DNA of 64,000 bases from Artemisia argyi (GCA_030686995.1 JARVZY010002414.1:33501-97500), one strand, 5' to 3'. Shown: positions 23,129-36,320, numbered from the stretch's first letter. A program made the numbers and translations. Notes: generated from the sequence alone by a model not told the origin.

Positions 23129-26100
23129 AGGATAAATCCCAATGTTAGCATCAAGTTCCATAGCTGTTAACAATTGCCAAGGAAATGGCCCACTTATAAA
23201 AGCCCCATCTAACTCCAACAATTCCCTTCGACTAGCTTTAAATCCTTATTTTAAAGCACCAAGAAAATTATATATTCTCCTAAATACTCTAGTAAGACTA
23301 TTATGATCTTGAGGCATTTCTACTTGAGATTTGACTATGGTTCTAGGATTTTGGGTTGTTAACTCTTGAACATAATCTTTTAACATAGAATATTGACCTT
23401 TGTGATCACCCATTATCAATTTGTCAGCTGTAGCCTTGGCTCTGAATGCCTTCATGCGAGAAACATTTAATTCCCATTTCTTCTGGAGTGTATCTTGAAC
23501 TACTTTTGTAGGAATATTTGGATCCACAAAAACTTTATCCATGATTTGCATAGATAGAAACTTGTAGTTGCAAGCTTTAATATCCCTTGTCTGTAGACAT
23601 AAATGCTCACTCCTATGAGTCTTGCAAACCCATGTTTCATCACCTAAATCTTTTGTGCAATAAAGTTCCCATTGACAACCTTCATTTCTAGCATGTTTAA
23701 TTATTCCCTTTCATTTGTCTTTGTCTGCAGCAACTTCTGACTTAGACCAAGTTCTTGGACCACTGGACTGACTTGGACTTTCGTTTGAAGGCCCATCCAT
23801 AGAAGTAGGGGTGTAATTGAGCCGAGACAACTCGCGAGCAACTCGAGATCGACTCAAAAAATATTCAACTCGACTCGATTTTAAACGAGTCAAGCTCGAG
23901 CTCGAGCTCGAGCTACTCGTATAAGATGTTGAGTCGAGTTCGAGTTTTGAGTTACTCGTCTCGTAAAGCTCGTGAGCCCTTAACGAGCTTTTGTAAACTT
24001 ACATATATACCTTTTATTTACACATATATTGCTTTTCATTAACCTTCATATAAAAGATAAAAAGTTAAAAACCCTATCCACTTTTACACCAAACCATATG
24101 TTGGTGCCGTCACTTTTTTTTTCATCTTCTACAATTTGACCATAAAGTCACAAACCTCCAAATCTACCAATCAAAGCTTATTAGTTCATTATCCTAGGTA
24201 ACTATTGTTCTTATTTTACTTCACATAAGTTCTTATATACTACTTCTATTCGTTTAACATATGAATGTCATATACGCTCGAAACCCGGGTATACCCATAA
24301 AGAAATGTCATATACACTCGAAAGCCTTGAATCTAATTCTTTGATTAACTCATTCACTGGTATTAAATATATTCACTGGTAACTATTGTGGGTGACTTTT
24401 TTTAAGTGCTTTTTCATTAACTTGATTTTTTCTAATATATACGAGCCGAGCCGAGTCGAGCTTCAAGCTCGAGTTTCAGTAATCAAGCCGAGCTTGAGCT
24501 TGAATATCGAGGCTCGGTCAAGCTCGAGTACTATAGGTCGAGCCGAGCTCGAGCTTGTCAATACTCGACTCGACTCGGCTCGATTACACCCCTACATAGA
24601 AGGCCCATTATTAAAAGGCCTATCATCATTAAGGTAAAAAACAGGGATGGTACCAAAACATTTAGCCCTAACTCTAATTTTGTCATTCCTTACTAGCTTG
24701 ATTTTCCTTCTAGTTTCTATAGAATGCATGTAAACTCTATCTTTTATCTCCTTACTTGTACCAAATCTCTGTCCTGAATAGAAACCAAACTTCTTAACTA
24801 CGAATTCGTCTTTCTCTTTGTCCTTTCTTAACTGCCTAAGTTTTAGTTGTAAAACACTATCTACGCAATCCTCTTCTTCACTGTCAAATTCTTTGTTAAT
24901 AACAACATCTAACCTATTCTCATCAAACAAGGAATCTGGAACTTGTTTATTTAAACTTGCCAACGATCAGGTGATTCATTTGCAAATGAAGTAGCACCAA
25001 AACAAAAATGTACATCAACATGAGGTTCATGTATAATGTTATTCTCATCATAAAAGACCTCATTATCGTCCTCACTTTCACTATAATCCTCTTCACTATC
25101 TCCATCATAAACATAACTCTCATCATCAGTTTCCAAGGGACCACGTAGTGAAAACACATCATCACAACTATCTTGTAAACCAGCAGAATCACCACCTACA
25201 TTATCATTCGTATGATCATTAGTTCCGTCTAAACCCGCAGAATGAACACCTACATTATCATTAATTTGAGCACTATTGCTAACTAAACCAGCAGAATCAA
25301 CACCTACATTATCATTCATTTGATCACTAGTTCTATCTAAACCCGCATAATCAACACCTACATTATTAGCGTTCACTTGAACATTACTTTTCTCTTAACT
25401 AGCATGATCATCAACTACCATATGATCCACATTATCAACGTTTTGTTCATTTTCATGGACCCTCACGATATCATCAACAACCATATCATTCAGCTCATAA
25501 TTTTCTACCATAAAAAAATCTTCAACTTCATGTTCCTGACTAACATTATCACCAAACTGACTTAAGTTAATACTACCAAATACCCCACCGAGTTCATCTT
25601 GTTCTGCATCTAATGTTGGAAAATAACTCTTTAATAGGTAATTGAGTAAACCTAGACTCTTGCGTAGGTATTTCATTTACCCTTGCCTCTTAAGTAGGTA
25701 ACTCAGTAAACCTAGATTCTTGAGTAGGTATTTCATTTACCCTTGCCTCTTCAGTAGGTAACTCAATAAACCTACTAATTTCATCACTTACTTCTAGCTG
25801 CTCAAGTATAACGTATTCCAATAGTAGCCTTTTAGAACGATTTCTTCTAGAAGTACTACTACCAATATGACTAGGGTTACTAGCACCAACATTATTATCC
25901 TCATCAATTTCATTAATAAAAACACCAAATATCTGCTTTGGCTTGAAGTAAGTTCCTACTTTGGACACAACATGTTCTATGTACACTTCAATGACCTTAT
26001 GCTCACCTATAAACTGACTTAAATAACGTACATCGTCATCACTACATAAAGAATGCAAGCCAACATCAAGATTCTAACCAGGTTCAAGAAAGTTGTAAAA

Positions 26101-26259
26101 CATTATCTGTCTATTTGTCCAACCCAGGTCCTGAACCATATCATCTAACTCGTGAATCGAGAACATTTCAATATCGACCATATCAACAATACTTTTCCTA
26201 CCCCCACGGTATACCTTTCCAGGAAAAAAGTAAAACTGACCACCATGGTGTATCCTCAT
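23129..26259 (-). pseudogene. MuDR-type (Mutator-like) transposase, broken and truncated
   Basis: Minus-strand pieces in order: an N-terminal block starting MRIHHGGQFYFFPGKVYRGG at 26259, with a VDMVDIEMFSIHELDDM stretch typical of plant MULE N-termini; an acidic, repetitive linker (NDNVGVDSAGL repeated four times, 24951-25376); a segment with FYSGQRFGTSKEIKDRVY; the MULE N-terminal domain (LKDYVQELTTQNP) at 23246-23551; and the start of the catalytic core (ELLELDGAFISGPFPWQ, 23129-23245). There are stops near 25690, 25377 and 23246 and at least one frameshift. A hAT MITE splits it at 23798-24602. The rest of the catalytic domain is cut off by the Copia-type LTR. Confidence 0.85.
23806..24594. 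mobile_element. Non-autonomous hAT element (MITE), 789 bp
   Basis: Terminal inverted repeats begin TAGGGGTGTAATTGAGCCGA on the left and TAGGGGTGTAATCGAGCCGA on the right (one difference). The flanks carry a perfect 8-bp duplication, catagaag, at 23798-23805 and 24595-24602. Subterminal regions are dense in GAGC/CTCGAG motifs, as hAT transposase sites often are. No transposase is encoded. Removing one duplication and the element restores the MULE reading frame across the site. Confidence 0.93.
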
Positions 26260-26335
26260 TATAAAAACAGTAGGATGAATTTCTGCAAAAAATCAAACCA
26301 TAATTAGAACCTAATCTTTGAAATAACAACCAAAT

Positions 26336-27530
26336 TGTTGATATAAATAATGTATAAAAACGTTATTAATATTTTTCGATATCCCTAAGTTTTGACGATC
26401 ACAAAATATAAAAACATTAAACGCAAAGTTAATACGTAAACAAGTTTTAAGCAAGTTTATATCATCTCATCTAACATAATCACTTAAGGTATGAATAAAC
26501 AAGTGATTAATACATTTTATGATCAAAGGGATGTTTATTTAAATAATACAAAGTTTATAAAATTAAATAAACTTATTATATATTTTTGAAAAATATTTTT
26601 GGTAATAAAGGAAAATGTTTAATTCATAGTAAATATATGAATTCAATTTTTTAACCAAAATCAGTTAGTTTTTCACCAAATAAACTTTCCTCACTAAAAG
26701 ACAGATTTTCTGGCCGTTACAGCTGGGCAACCCCCTTAATTATAAGGGCGGCCCCCTTAATTTTAAGGGGGCCGGCACACAATTAAGGGGACCGGCCACG
26801 CTCCCCTGCCAGATTCTGTCAGATATTTTTCCCTATAAATATCACCTCAAACCTGGAATTTTTCTCACCTCTTGCACAAAACTTTTCAGATCCAAATCTC
26901 TCTAAACATCCTCCTAAAAACCCTTTGATCATATAATTATTAATTCTTGTTTCAAGTGATTCATTCCCTCACCTCTCATCTCTCAAAGTGCAAGAGAAGA
27001 ATACTTCTTCAACATCAAGTTGTGAAGTATTGTAGATTTGTGTATATAGTCTAGTTGTTGTGTACATTCATTGTAAAGGTGTGATAGGAGTGTAACTAGA
27101 TAGATCTAGGAGTAGAAGTTGTGAATAGAAGTAGTGAGATATAAGTAGTGGTGTGAAGAAGATTGTTGGGAGGTAGATAGTTGTGAAGAAGATTGTTGTG
27201 AAGTAGATAGTTGTGAAGAAGTAGAGTTGTGATTAAGTAGTGATTAGGTGTGAAGAAGTTGTGTAGAAGGTGTGAATAAGTTGTGTAGAAGGTGTGAATA
27301 AGTTGTAACGAAGTTGTAGTGTGTATATTGGTGTGTAAGGTTTTCTCCGCCATAAGGGAGCTTGTTGACATAGTGAAGAAAACTCTCGAGTAGGTGACTC
27401 GAGGAGTGGAGTAGGGCAAAGAAGATGTCCTTGTAGCCGAACCACTATAAATCCTTTGTCTCGCGATTAGATCTTTCCATATCTTACTTATTATCTTGCT
27501 TATATCGCTATTACTTTTGTAGACGTAGAC

Positions 27531-27608
<78 letters not shown>

Positions 27609-28021
27609 GCTCATATAGTGCTAGTATTGATTTTACTTAAAGATCAAACAAAAGTTTCATTCACAAAACAAAGTTTTTACAATCAAACTAAAAAGGTAAC
27701 ATACATTTAATTGATCATTTCGATCAACTATAGTTTTCATACAAAATATAACTAAGGATTATAAAATAAACGTTTACTTACTTATCTCTTGTATATAGCT
27801 ATAATTGTTTATATTATGCATGTGTTGATTTCACATACTTAGTTTGCATTATTATTATTGCTCATACTTAGATATAGTTGTTCATATTGTTCAAGACTTG
27901 AATTCACATAAGATCGAATCAAAGTTTTAAAAGCAAACAAGGTTTTAAAACTAAACTAAGTTTTCATAAAACCAAAAAGACGTAAAACTATTCAACCCCC
28001 CTCCCCTTCTAGTTTTCCACA
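26336..28021 (+). mobile_element. Solo LTR, Copia SIRE-like, 1686 bp
   Basis: Starts TGTTGATATAAAT and ends ...CTTCTAGTTTTCCACA, with a perfect 5-bp duplication caaat at 26331-26335 and 28022-28026. A TATA box (tataaat, 26834-26840) is followed by an untranslated leader-like stretch, and the end has the 'ttcaacccccctccccttct' signature of SIRE/Maximus LTRs. No internal region or primer site follows. It contains a repetitive tract (gtgaagaagattgttg, 27150-27310) and an (AT)n run at 27533-27604. Confidence 0.72.
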
Positions 28022-28549
28022 CAAATTACAGCAAATGCAACAAAATTAAAACCAACAGAAAACACTTATTATAATCTTCCTTTGCAAACAAATACAGATT
28101 TTCATCATTGATCAGAAAGTCCGTACCCTTTATCTTCCATTTGAGAGTACCCATTTTAGGAAGGGTACAAGCATAACAAAATTACGAACCAACAATTGGG
28201 GAAAAAGGTTGAGGTTGATCTGTGTGCTATTGAGAGAAGTTGTGAGATGATTTTTGTTAAAGAAATTATGTGAAAATGTGTTGAAAAAGAAAGATATAAT
28301 GGGCGGGAACATTGATATGATAAGTTGTTAGAAGGTAGCTGGGAAAGTACCAAAAAGTGATCGGACAAAAATGCCCTCATGTGACTTGCACGTGAGGACC
28401 GAGATAACAAGCGAAACTAACGAGCGTTAGAAAATTGGACTAGCGGCGTAATATTTTTAGGATCATGGACTAAAAAAGCAAAATTTTTCGTTTTTGAATG
28501 TCATATGAAATATGGCATAAGTTTAAGGACCACCGGTGAAATTTACTCT
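28022..28549 (-). other. Probable 5' end and terminal inverted repeat of the MULE
   Basis: Minus strand from about 28549 reads GAGTAAATTTCACCGGTGG then TCCTTAAACTTATGCC, similar to plant Mutator terminal repeats. The matching other end is not in the window, so the boundary is unproven. Short ORFs here show no recognisable domain. Confidence 0.4.
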
Positions 28550-28710
28550 TATTTTATTTCATTCGACTTTCGTAGTGGGGGAAGTGACTAAGGGAAGTGA
28601 CGACTGACGAAGCCACAAAACAACAAACCAAATAGGAGGAATCTTCTAAAAAGAAAGCAAAAACAAAAGCAAAACAAAGCATTGACTTACCATTGACGAT
28701 CAAACTACAC

Positions 28711-28720
28711 TTTATATAAA
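28711..28720 (+). promoter_or_regulatory. TATA box of the RDR1 gene
   Basis: Tttatataaa lies about 60 bp before a splice donor at 28777. Leader exon and intron are inferred from donor, acceptor and the start codon 19 bp after the acceptor. Confidence 0.6.
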
Positions 28721-28776
28721 CAGTCTAGTGAAGCAACAAACCCACTTATTTTTCGCCGATCATCATTATCCCTCTG

Positions 28777-30128
28777 GTGAATATCTCTTTTCTTAAACAT
28801 TTTCATTCTAGTTATATTTATATGATTCCTTATTATTACTTATGTAACTCATAGTTTATAGTATCACTGAAATTGGGGTAAATTATAATGCGTGTTAGTT
28901 TGTTTCTTATCTAAACTTACTTATCAGCGCATCGCAGCAAAGCGACCCGCTTCTATAAAACAATAAATTACTATAGTTTTACGCATAGTGAAAGTGAAAA
29001 TAATACTAGTTTGATCAGGAGTTAATTGGAGTAGTAAAATGTGCTTTTGTGTATACCAATTAATTAGTAGTAGTAAAATGTTAATTGGATTTTTACCCAT
29101 GGTAACTTATTTAATATCTATTACTGTATTATTTGTTGTTGTGATGTATATATCTTAAGGTATGTGTTTTTATGTTTAGTGTTTGTTATAGTAATTTTAT
29201 GTATCTTTTTATGTTTAGTCATCCTTCTTTATTTATTTATTTTTTTTTTATTATTATTTTTTTTATTTTTAGTACTATTTAAAGTTATGGTTTCAATTTT
29301 TAAGTGCTAATTTGGTGATTTTATAGGTAGATTAAGGCTGTATTTAATGTGTAGCACTTTAGAGCATTTTGCATTTTTTTTTCCCTAAACAATACTTTTT
29401 AAATGCTACTTGAAGAAGCATCTAGGTTTTTTTTTATTTTATTTTTTTATTTATTTTTTATTTATTTATTTATTTTTGGTTATGTTACACTCTATAATAA
29501 CAGATACATTTACCTTACCGAACATATTTATAAGCAGTTTTGCCAAACATACCCCCAGTGATTAATGGTATTTAGTGTTTGGATGAAGTCATGAAACTGC
29601 TTACGTAGTTGTTAATAGTAAAAACAGTTTAGAATAAGTTAGCATGTTTTAATCGTATAAAGCCGCTTAAAATATGAATCCCAAACACTCTCAAGGTACT
29701 AGTCAAGTTATATTGATTTGAATGTGCATTTCCGTGATCATTGAGTTGATATTGCTTATTACTGAATAAGTGACTATGGTTAAGAGATTAAATCTGCCTT
29801 AAAAAAACATATCAATGGGGTAAATTTGGCAAAAAGTACTTTTGTTTGCCACCGAACAAAGTAAAAAGGGCATGTTTGTCATGATCTTTTGGAGAGTCCT
29901 TATTTACTACTCAACTATTTGCTTAGTGTCATATAACGAGGCTTCAAAAGATATGTGGTAATTTAGGATGGTTATTCACTGTTTTTAACTTGCATAATCA
30001 TAGTTTATGTTTTTCCTTTGATTGATAAGTATTCATATTTTTTTCATGAAAAATGTGCTTTAAATGTAATTTTAGTTTTAGTTGTAATTGTAGTCACTGA
30101 TTATACATTTTATAATGTTAAATTACAG
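28777..30128 (+). other. Probable 5' UTR intron of RDR1
   Basis: Donor ctctg/GTGAAT at 28776/28777 and acceptor aattacAG/ctgaaaac ending at 30128; the ATG follows at 30148. The 1352 bp in between is T-rich and has no coding potential. Leader introns often raise expression in plants. RNA evidence is needed. Confidence 0.55.
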
Positions 30129-30147
30129 CTGAAAACAACGCTATTCG

Positions 30148-33100
30148 ATGGTTAAGACAGTCGACGTGTATGGATTTCCCGGATTAGAACCCGCAGACAA
30201 AATCAAGACATTTCTAGAAGGGCATACGGGTATTGGTAGTATCGAGGCTCTAGAGGTCAAACAAAAAAATGGAGGGAGACGAGCGTATGCAACAGTCCAG
30301 TTCACAACCAGAGGAGAAGTAGATTACATTATAGACTTGGCTAGTAGGCGTTTATGGTATGGTACATCTTATTTGAAAGTTCGGGAAAGGGATATGGACC
30401 TTGTAAAGAAACCTAGACACTATGCACTCGAAATGGATGGTGTAACTCTTCACTTTGGTTGCCAGGTGTCAAAGCAGGTTTTGTCGGTGTTACATACAAT
30501 GAAAAATGCATCAGTGAAATTTGGTTTTGGAGCAAGGAAGTTGTACTTTGGTGTCACAGAATATGGTGCTAGTTACAAGCTGCAACTCTCGTATGAGAAT
30601 ATATGGCAAGTTCAGTTTCATCGTCCGCGTGGCCTTACTTCAAGTTTTCTTGTTATTCAGGTCAGTTGTTACTGTTAGGGCTGTTCAAACTCAGCTATTT
30701 GATATTTCGGATTCGGATACTCTATTTTGAAATCTGATATTCGTATCCCGAATTTCGAGTAAGCCGAAAATACGAATTTCATAATTCTGTACTCTTATAC
30801 AAGTTTTTTTTGAAAACTCAAATGTATTTATTACAAACTAAAAGAAAAACAATATGAAAGAAATGTAGTTTTCTGGATTTTTGGATATTTAGATAAAACG
30901 TATGTTGTTTCTTCTGTTTGTCTTGTGATTTTAAATCAAAATGTGAATATGTTTTATCTTGTGTCCCTCACTAATAAAACGTACTTTTTAAGATCTCTTA
31001 AAGACTATTCAATAAAACAAATACACTAATAAATACGAAGCTAGTGTATTAGATAGATGTTTATGCAGTTAATAAACTAAAAGTATTGCCATGTAATAAA
31101 ACAAATACACTAATAAGATTTACAAGCAGAATCATTATGTTTGAATAGTTTGGTCCCTCATTTCATGTTTCATAATTGGCATCAACATATCTGATTCTAT
31201 GTACTAATAAGATAAAGCATTAGAGCTTTATTATATTTTTCTTAGAGCTAAGTCAAATCCTCATTTTATCTGTAGCTATTTGGTGCTCCTCGAATTTTTA
31301 AGAAAGTTGAAAACAACGTGTTCAGCTTCTATCGAGAAGAGCCTGATGATCAGTGGGTTAGAGCTACTGACTTTACTTCATCTGCGTCAATTGGTCAATC
31401 ATCTCATTTGTGTCTAGAACTTTCACGCGATATTGATCTTAATCTTCGTGACTACTTCCCATACTACGAAGAAAGTATCAGTCCATTCAATCTAAGGACT
31501 GGTCATAGTTTTTCTCAAAGGTCAGACGCAAAGCTAGTCCCAATAGTAGGTCCTGCCCCAGGTGTTTGTCTTCCTTACAATATTGTTTTCAAGATATGTG
31601 CATTGGTTCAGCATGGTTGTATTCCGGGACCCGTACTTGATTCCAAATTCTATGAGTTGTTGGACCCACAAAGGCGAGAGCGAGACTTGGCTTCAATTGA
31701 ATACGTTCTTGAAAAACTTTATTATTTGAAAGATTGTTGTTATGAACCTGTGAAGTGGATCACTGAAGAATACCGGAAAAATAGTATCCGGAAAATTAGT
31801 AGGCTAAGAGCCCCTGCTATCTCGTTAGATCCTGATGCTGGTCTTGTGTATGTGAGACGGGTTCAAATTACACCATCAAAGGTGTACTTCTGTGGGCCCG
31901 AGATTAATGTGTCCAATCGGGTTTTACGCCATTATTCAGATTATATTGATAATTTTCTCCGTGTATCGTTTGTTGATGAAGAATTGGAGAAACTTTATTC
32001 AACAGATTTATCCCCACGTGCAATTAGTCAAAATGCTGAAAGTAAAACCGGTATTTATACAAGGATTTTGTTGATTCTTAAGGATGGGATTGTAATAGGC
32101 GAGAAGAAATTTGAATTTCTTGCTTTTTCATCGAGTCAATTACGGGATAATTCTGCTTGGATGTTTGCTGCAACTGGTAGAGTCAACGCTGCTAGTATAA
32201 GAGAATGGATGGGTGATTTTAGCCGCATTAAGAATGTTGCAAAATATGCTGCTAGACTCGGTCAGTCGTTCGGTTCATCAAAGGAGAGTTTAAGTGTTGC
32301 ACAATATGAAGTCGAAAAAATTTCTGATGTTGAAATAGTTAGAAATGGTACCAAGTATGTTTTTTCTGATGGCATCGGGAAAATATCTGCTGCATTTGCT
32401 CAACGTGTTTCGAAAAAATGTGGGTATGGATTTATTCCTTCTGCTTTTCAAATTCGATACGCGGGGTATAAAGGTGTCGTGGCTGTGGACCCCAGCTCAG
32501 ACATGAAATTATCGCTAAGAAACAGCATGTCCAAATTTGAATCTGATAACACAAAGTTAGATATTCTTGCAATAAGTAAATATCAGCCGTGTTATATGAA
32601 TCGCCAGCTCATCACACTTCTTTCTACTCTTGGGGTTCGGGATTATGTCTTTGAAAGGAAGCAAAAAGAAGCAGTTGACTTACTAGACGCGATCTTAAAA
32701 GAGCCACTGAAGGCACAAGAGGCGTTAGAGTTGATGTCACCAGGAGAAAACACCAACATTATGAAGGAAATGCTTTCGTGTGGGTATAAGCCAAATGCTG
32801 AACCATTTCTTTCAATGATGCTGCAAGTATTTCGTGCAGCAAAGTTGCTTGAAATCCGTACTAAAACGAGAATTTTTGTTCCTAAAGGAAGGGCAATGAT
32901 GGGATGTTTGGATGAAACCCGTACACTTGAATATGGTGAAGTTTTTGTGCAATATTCAGGTGCAGGAAAAAGGCCATTGAGTGATGATCATAGTGGAATC
33001 ATGTCAAACGAGTGCAAAATTGTTGTTGGGAAAGTGGTGGTTGCTAAAAACCCGTGTTTACATCCTGGTGATGTACGAGTCTTGAAGGCGGTTGATGTTC

Positions 33101-34881
33101 CAGCATTGCATCATATGGTGGATTGTGTTGTTTTTCCTCAGAAAGGACAAAGGTATTATTTTTATGCCATTTGCTATAGTATCACTGTATGTTTATGTTT
33201 GGATTGTCTTTTGCTACTGTTCATACCTAATTACATGGGAATCTGATTACAGGCCTCATCCAAATGAATGTTCAGGAAGTGATTTAGATGGAGATATATA
33301 CTTTGTGTGCTGGGATCCGGATCTAATTCCACCTAGGCAAGTCGAGCCAATGGATTATACCCCAGCTCCAAGTATTGAACTGGATCGCAATGTTACTATT
33401 GAGGTACATATGCTTTACTATGAATGCTCTTAACTTCATTCTGGTTCTGTTACACAAGTTTTGGCTTCTTTTCGCTTCCTATTGCGCAACGTTTTGAAGC
33501 TATTTTACTGCAGGATCTTGGGCACTTTTGACTTAAATGCATAAAACTGAGGTCAATTTTGGCTTTTTTTAGTTAATGCCTTGGGTTTGTTTGGGAGAAG
33601 TACATATCCAAACAAGCTAAAACCAAAAACTGCTAAAGAAATAGCAAATCAAACGGGCTGGATTTGGTTGTGTTGATCCACTAACGTATTGCCATATTTT
33701 GTCGAATCTCATAACATAATTAATGTTCCAAGACTTGATTGTGACACCTGTACTACTCGGATATGTTTGGTGCCACGTTTTCTTATTTTTATTAATACAC
33801 ATTTAAATTTTGCTAGTTTCATTTTATATATTGCTTAATAAAAATCGCAAGAAAATTTAAAAAATCTGTGGGAACCTGTTTGACCTTTTTTATAAAATTT
33901 TCCCATTTTGACCCGTTACCCTATCTGCCTGTTTTGCCACATCTACCGGCTGTTTGATGTAAGTTATAAGATTATGTATAGAGGTTTGTTTTTTTCTTTT
34001 ACTTTAATCTTATTAGAATCTTTTTTCTGTGATATCCACTTCAGGAAGTCGAGGAGTACTTCACAAACTACATTGTCAACGACAGTTTAGGAATAATTGC
34101 AAATGCCCACACAGTCTTCGCAGACCGGGAACCCCTAAAAGCAATGTCCAGACCTTGTGTAGAGCTTGCAAAGCTCTTCTCAATTGCTGTTGACTTTCCT
34201 AAAACTGGTGTCCCAGCAGAAATACCCGCAGATCTTCGTGTCAAAGAATATCCAGATTTCATGGAAAAACCTGACAAAACCACATACCAATCAGGAAATG
34301 TAATTGGGAAACTCTTTCGGGAAGTCAAAGACATCGCACCACAAAACAGCCCGGTCAACCCCTTTACACGTGAGGTGGCGAAACAGACTTATGATACTGA
34401 CATGGAAGTAGATGGCTTTACGTACTATCTTGATGAAGCCTTTGACTTTAAAACAGAATATGATTACAAACTCGGTAATCTGATGGATTATTATGGAATA
34501 AAGACGGAGGCCGAACTATTAAGTGGTAGTATTATGAAAATGTCAAGATCTTTTGACAGAAGAAACGATGCTGAAGCAGTTGGTTTAGCTGTTAAGTCGC
34601 TAAGGAAAGAAGCCAGAAACTGGTTTAAAAAGGATAGGGGGGATTTAGATGACGGGGATGATAATGTCTACGCAAAAGCATCTGCTTGGTATCATGTCAC
34701 GTATCATCCGGATTATTGGGGTAAGTACAACCAGGATATGACACGTCTTCATTTTTTGAGTTTCCCATGGTGCATTCATGATAAGCTCATTGAGATCAAG
34801 AGACGTAAAGTGGTTCTCAAAAGGTATGTTGACTCTGATTGGCTTCAAAGGCAGTTTAATACCGCACTGAATGTGGTATGA
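30148..34881 (+). CDS. RDR1: RNA-dependent RNA polymerase, RDR1 type
   Basis: Four coding exons with consensus splice sites and consistent phases: 30148-30660, 31276-33152, 33253-33403 and 34045-34881, giving 1125 residues, close to Arabidopsis RDR1 (about 1100). The N-terminus (MVKTVDVYGFPG...) is the RRM-like domain. The polymerase domain contains VFSDGIGKIS, the GYKGVVAVDP block, YQPCYMNRQLITLLSTLG, MMGCLDETRTLEYG and the catalytic DLDGD at about residues 807-811, in CSGSDLDGDIYF. RDR1 makes double-stranded RNA from single-stranded templates, feeding Dicer-like enzymes for secondary siRNAs in antiviral defence, and is salicylate-inducible in several plants (family knowledge). No frameshift or stop was found. 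The closest named family by recall of conserved blocks is RDR1, not RDR2 or RDR6. Confidence 0.95.
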
Positions 34882-35836
34882 CTATGTTCTTCAAGTTACC
34901 ACGAGGTAAAGTTGGACTTGGTTTAACCTATGTACGTACCTGCGCAACTGTCAAGGTGTCATAATGTCAGTTATTAGATTGTGTTTGTTTAAGTTTGAGT
35001 TTGATGTGAATATTGTTACTGCTTTTACTGTTTGAGGTCTCTCGCTAGTAACTTTTGGGCCAACTGATAATAATCCAGTCTTGGCTATCAGTGCAATTTG
35101 GAACTTGGTTTGATCAGCATGTAAAATACTATGCAAGTTTAGTGCCTGCTTTTTTTTACTTTCCTTCCTTCCCTTTTTTAGTTTATTTATTTTATTTTAT
35201 TGATTTTTGATTGCTTAAATTAAGGTTTAGTTAGGACTAGTAATACTAGTTAGAGCCAACAACCTGATCGAAGAACTTCCGTTTCAAGCGAACGTGATAA
35301 ATGATACTACGTAACTCTGATCTGTTTACTAAAAAACCATTTGAGTCTGGAACAGAATCTGGATTACTTGACGATTATCTGTTGATGTATAAAAGAATGT
35401 TCAACTTTACTGTGCACATTTGATCATCGTGACAAAATCTATCGTAATCAAGTGCATTCGTGTTGTCGATGAAGAAATGAAGAGCAAATTCTCTATCTAG
35501 ACTAGTCGCTTAACTTTTTTACCTTTTCTAGACAAAAAAAATAGTGTTCTTCCCAAATTAACCGAGCGACTTGCAACTTTTTTTACTTTTGATAAAAAGT
35601 CGCCAAGTGGCATGTACTTTTTCTGCATATGTAAGCTATAAAAGGATGTACTTTTTGAGTAACCTAAGTTAAGCAATTTTTTTATACTTTAAGCGACCTT
35701 CCATTTTATCATTTTCGAGTAAAAATGCAAGACCCGAAATATTTGAACTATAATTTTTATGCCATTTTAAAATTATCCTAAGTTCGAATAATAAATAATA
35801 TGTCATTTGAAAACTACCTTATAAAAAAAAATGCAT
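34882..35836. other. RDR1 3' UTR and short intergenic gap
   Basis: T-rich sequence after the RDR1 stop, with no ORF of interest. A TTTTACTTTCCTTCCTTCCC patch lies near 35154. The gap ends at the duplication flanking the large MULE, so the transposon starts 955 bp after the RDR1 stop codon. Confidence 0.6.
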
Positions 35837-35846
35837 AATATAAGTT
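35837..35846. other. Left target site duplication, aatataagtt
   Basis: Identical to 48410-48419, directly outside the matched inverted termini. It is A/T rich, so chance identity is possible but unlikely at exactly these two places. Confidence 0.7.
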
Positions 35847-35990
35847 GAGTTGAGATCCATGAAGATCCCCTCCTTGCCATAGATCTAATCAACAAATCAT
35901 AACCATACAATCTAATTTGATCCAATGGCTTAGATTACATATAATATTTACACTAGAGGGGCAAAAAAGGCAATTACTTAATTAAAAAAA
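35847..35990 (+). repeat. Left terminal inverted repeat (degenerate)
   Basis: Pairs with 48250-48409 on the other strand. The best matches are the outer 21 bases, a TTGCCATAGATC/TTACCAAAGATC block, and the inner TTAGATTA ... GGCAAAA segment. Confidence 0.6.
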
Positions 35991-36059
35991 AAAATCATTT
36001 ACATCCTTCTTCAAAAAAAAAACACACACACACCGGTGTGTTTTTTACTCTCTTCTCCG

Positions 36060-36320
36060 ATGCTTTCCCCACCTCCACCTCCACCTCCACCTCCACCGTC
36101 CACCTCCAACCGTCCACCACCTCCACCGTCATCTCCAACCGTCATCTCCAACCGTTCACCACCTCCAACCGTCATCTCCAACCCTTCAGCAACTCCCAAA
36201 TCGTCATCCCCAGTAGAAAACCTACCCAATCTTCATCCCCAACCGTCGCCATACACAACCGTCGTCATCCCCAACCGTCGTCATCCCCAACAGTCGTCAT
36301 TCACAACCGTCGAATCATAT
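36060..36320 (+). other. C-rich leader with proline-coding microsatellite
   Basis: (cacctc)n and 'caaccgtcatctccaac' repeats. An ATG at 36060 is in frame with the transposase start at 36321 and would add 87 mostly proline/serine residues. It is more likely a 5' UTR repeat, but the longer start cannot be excluded. Confidence 0.4.
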
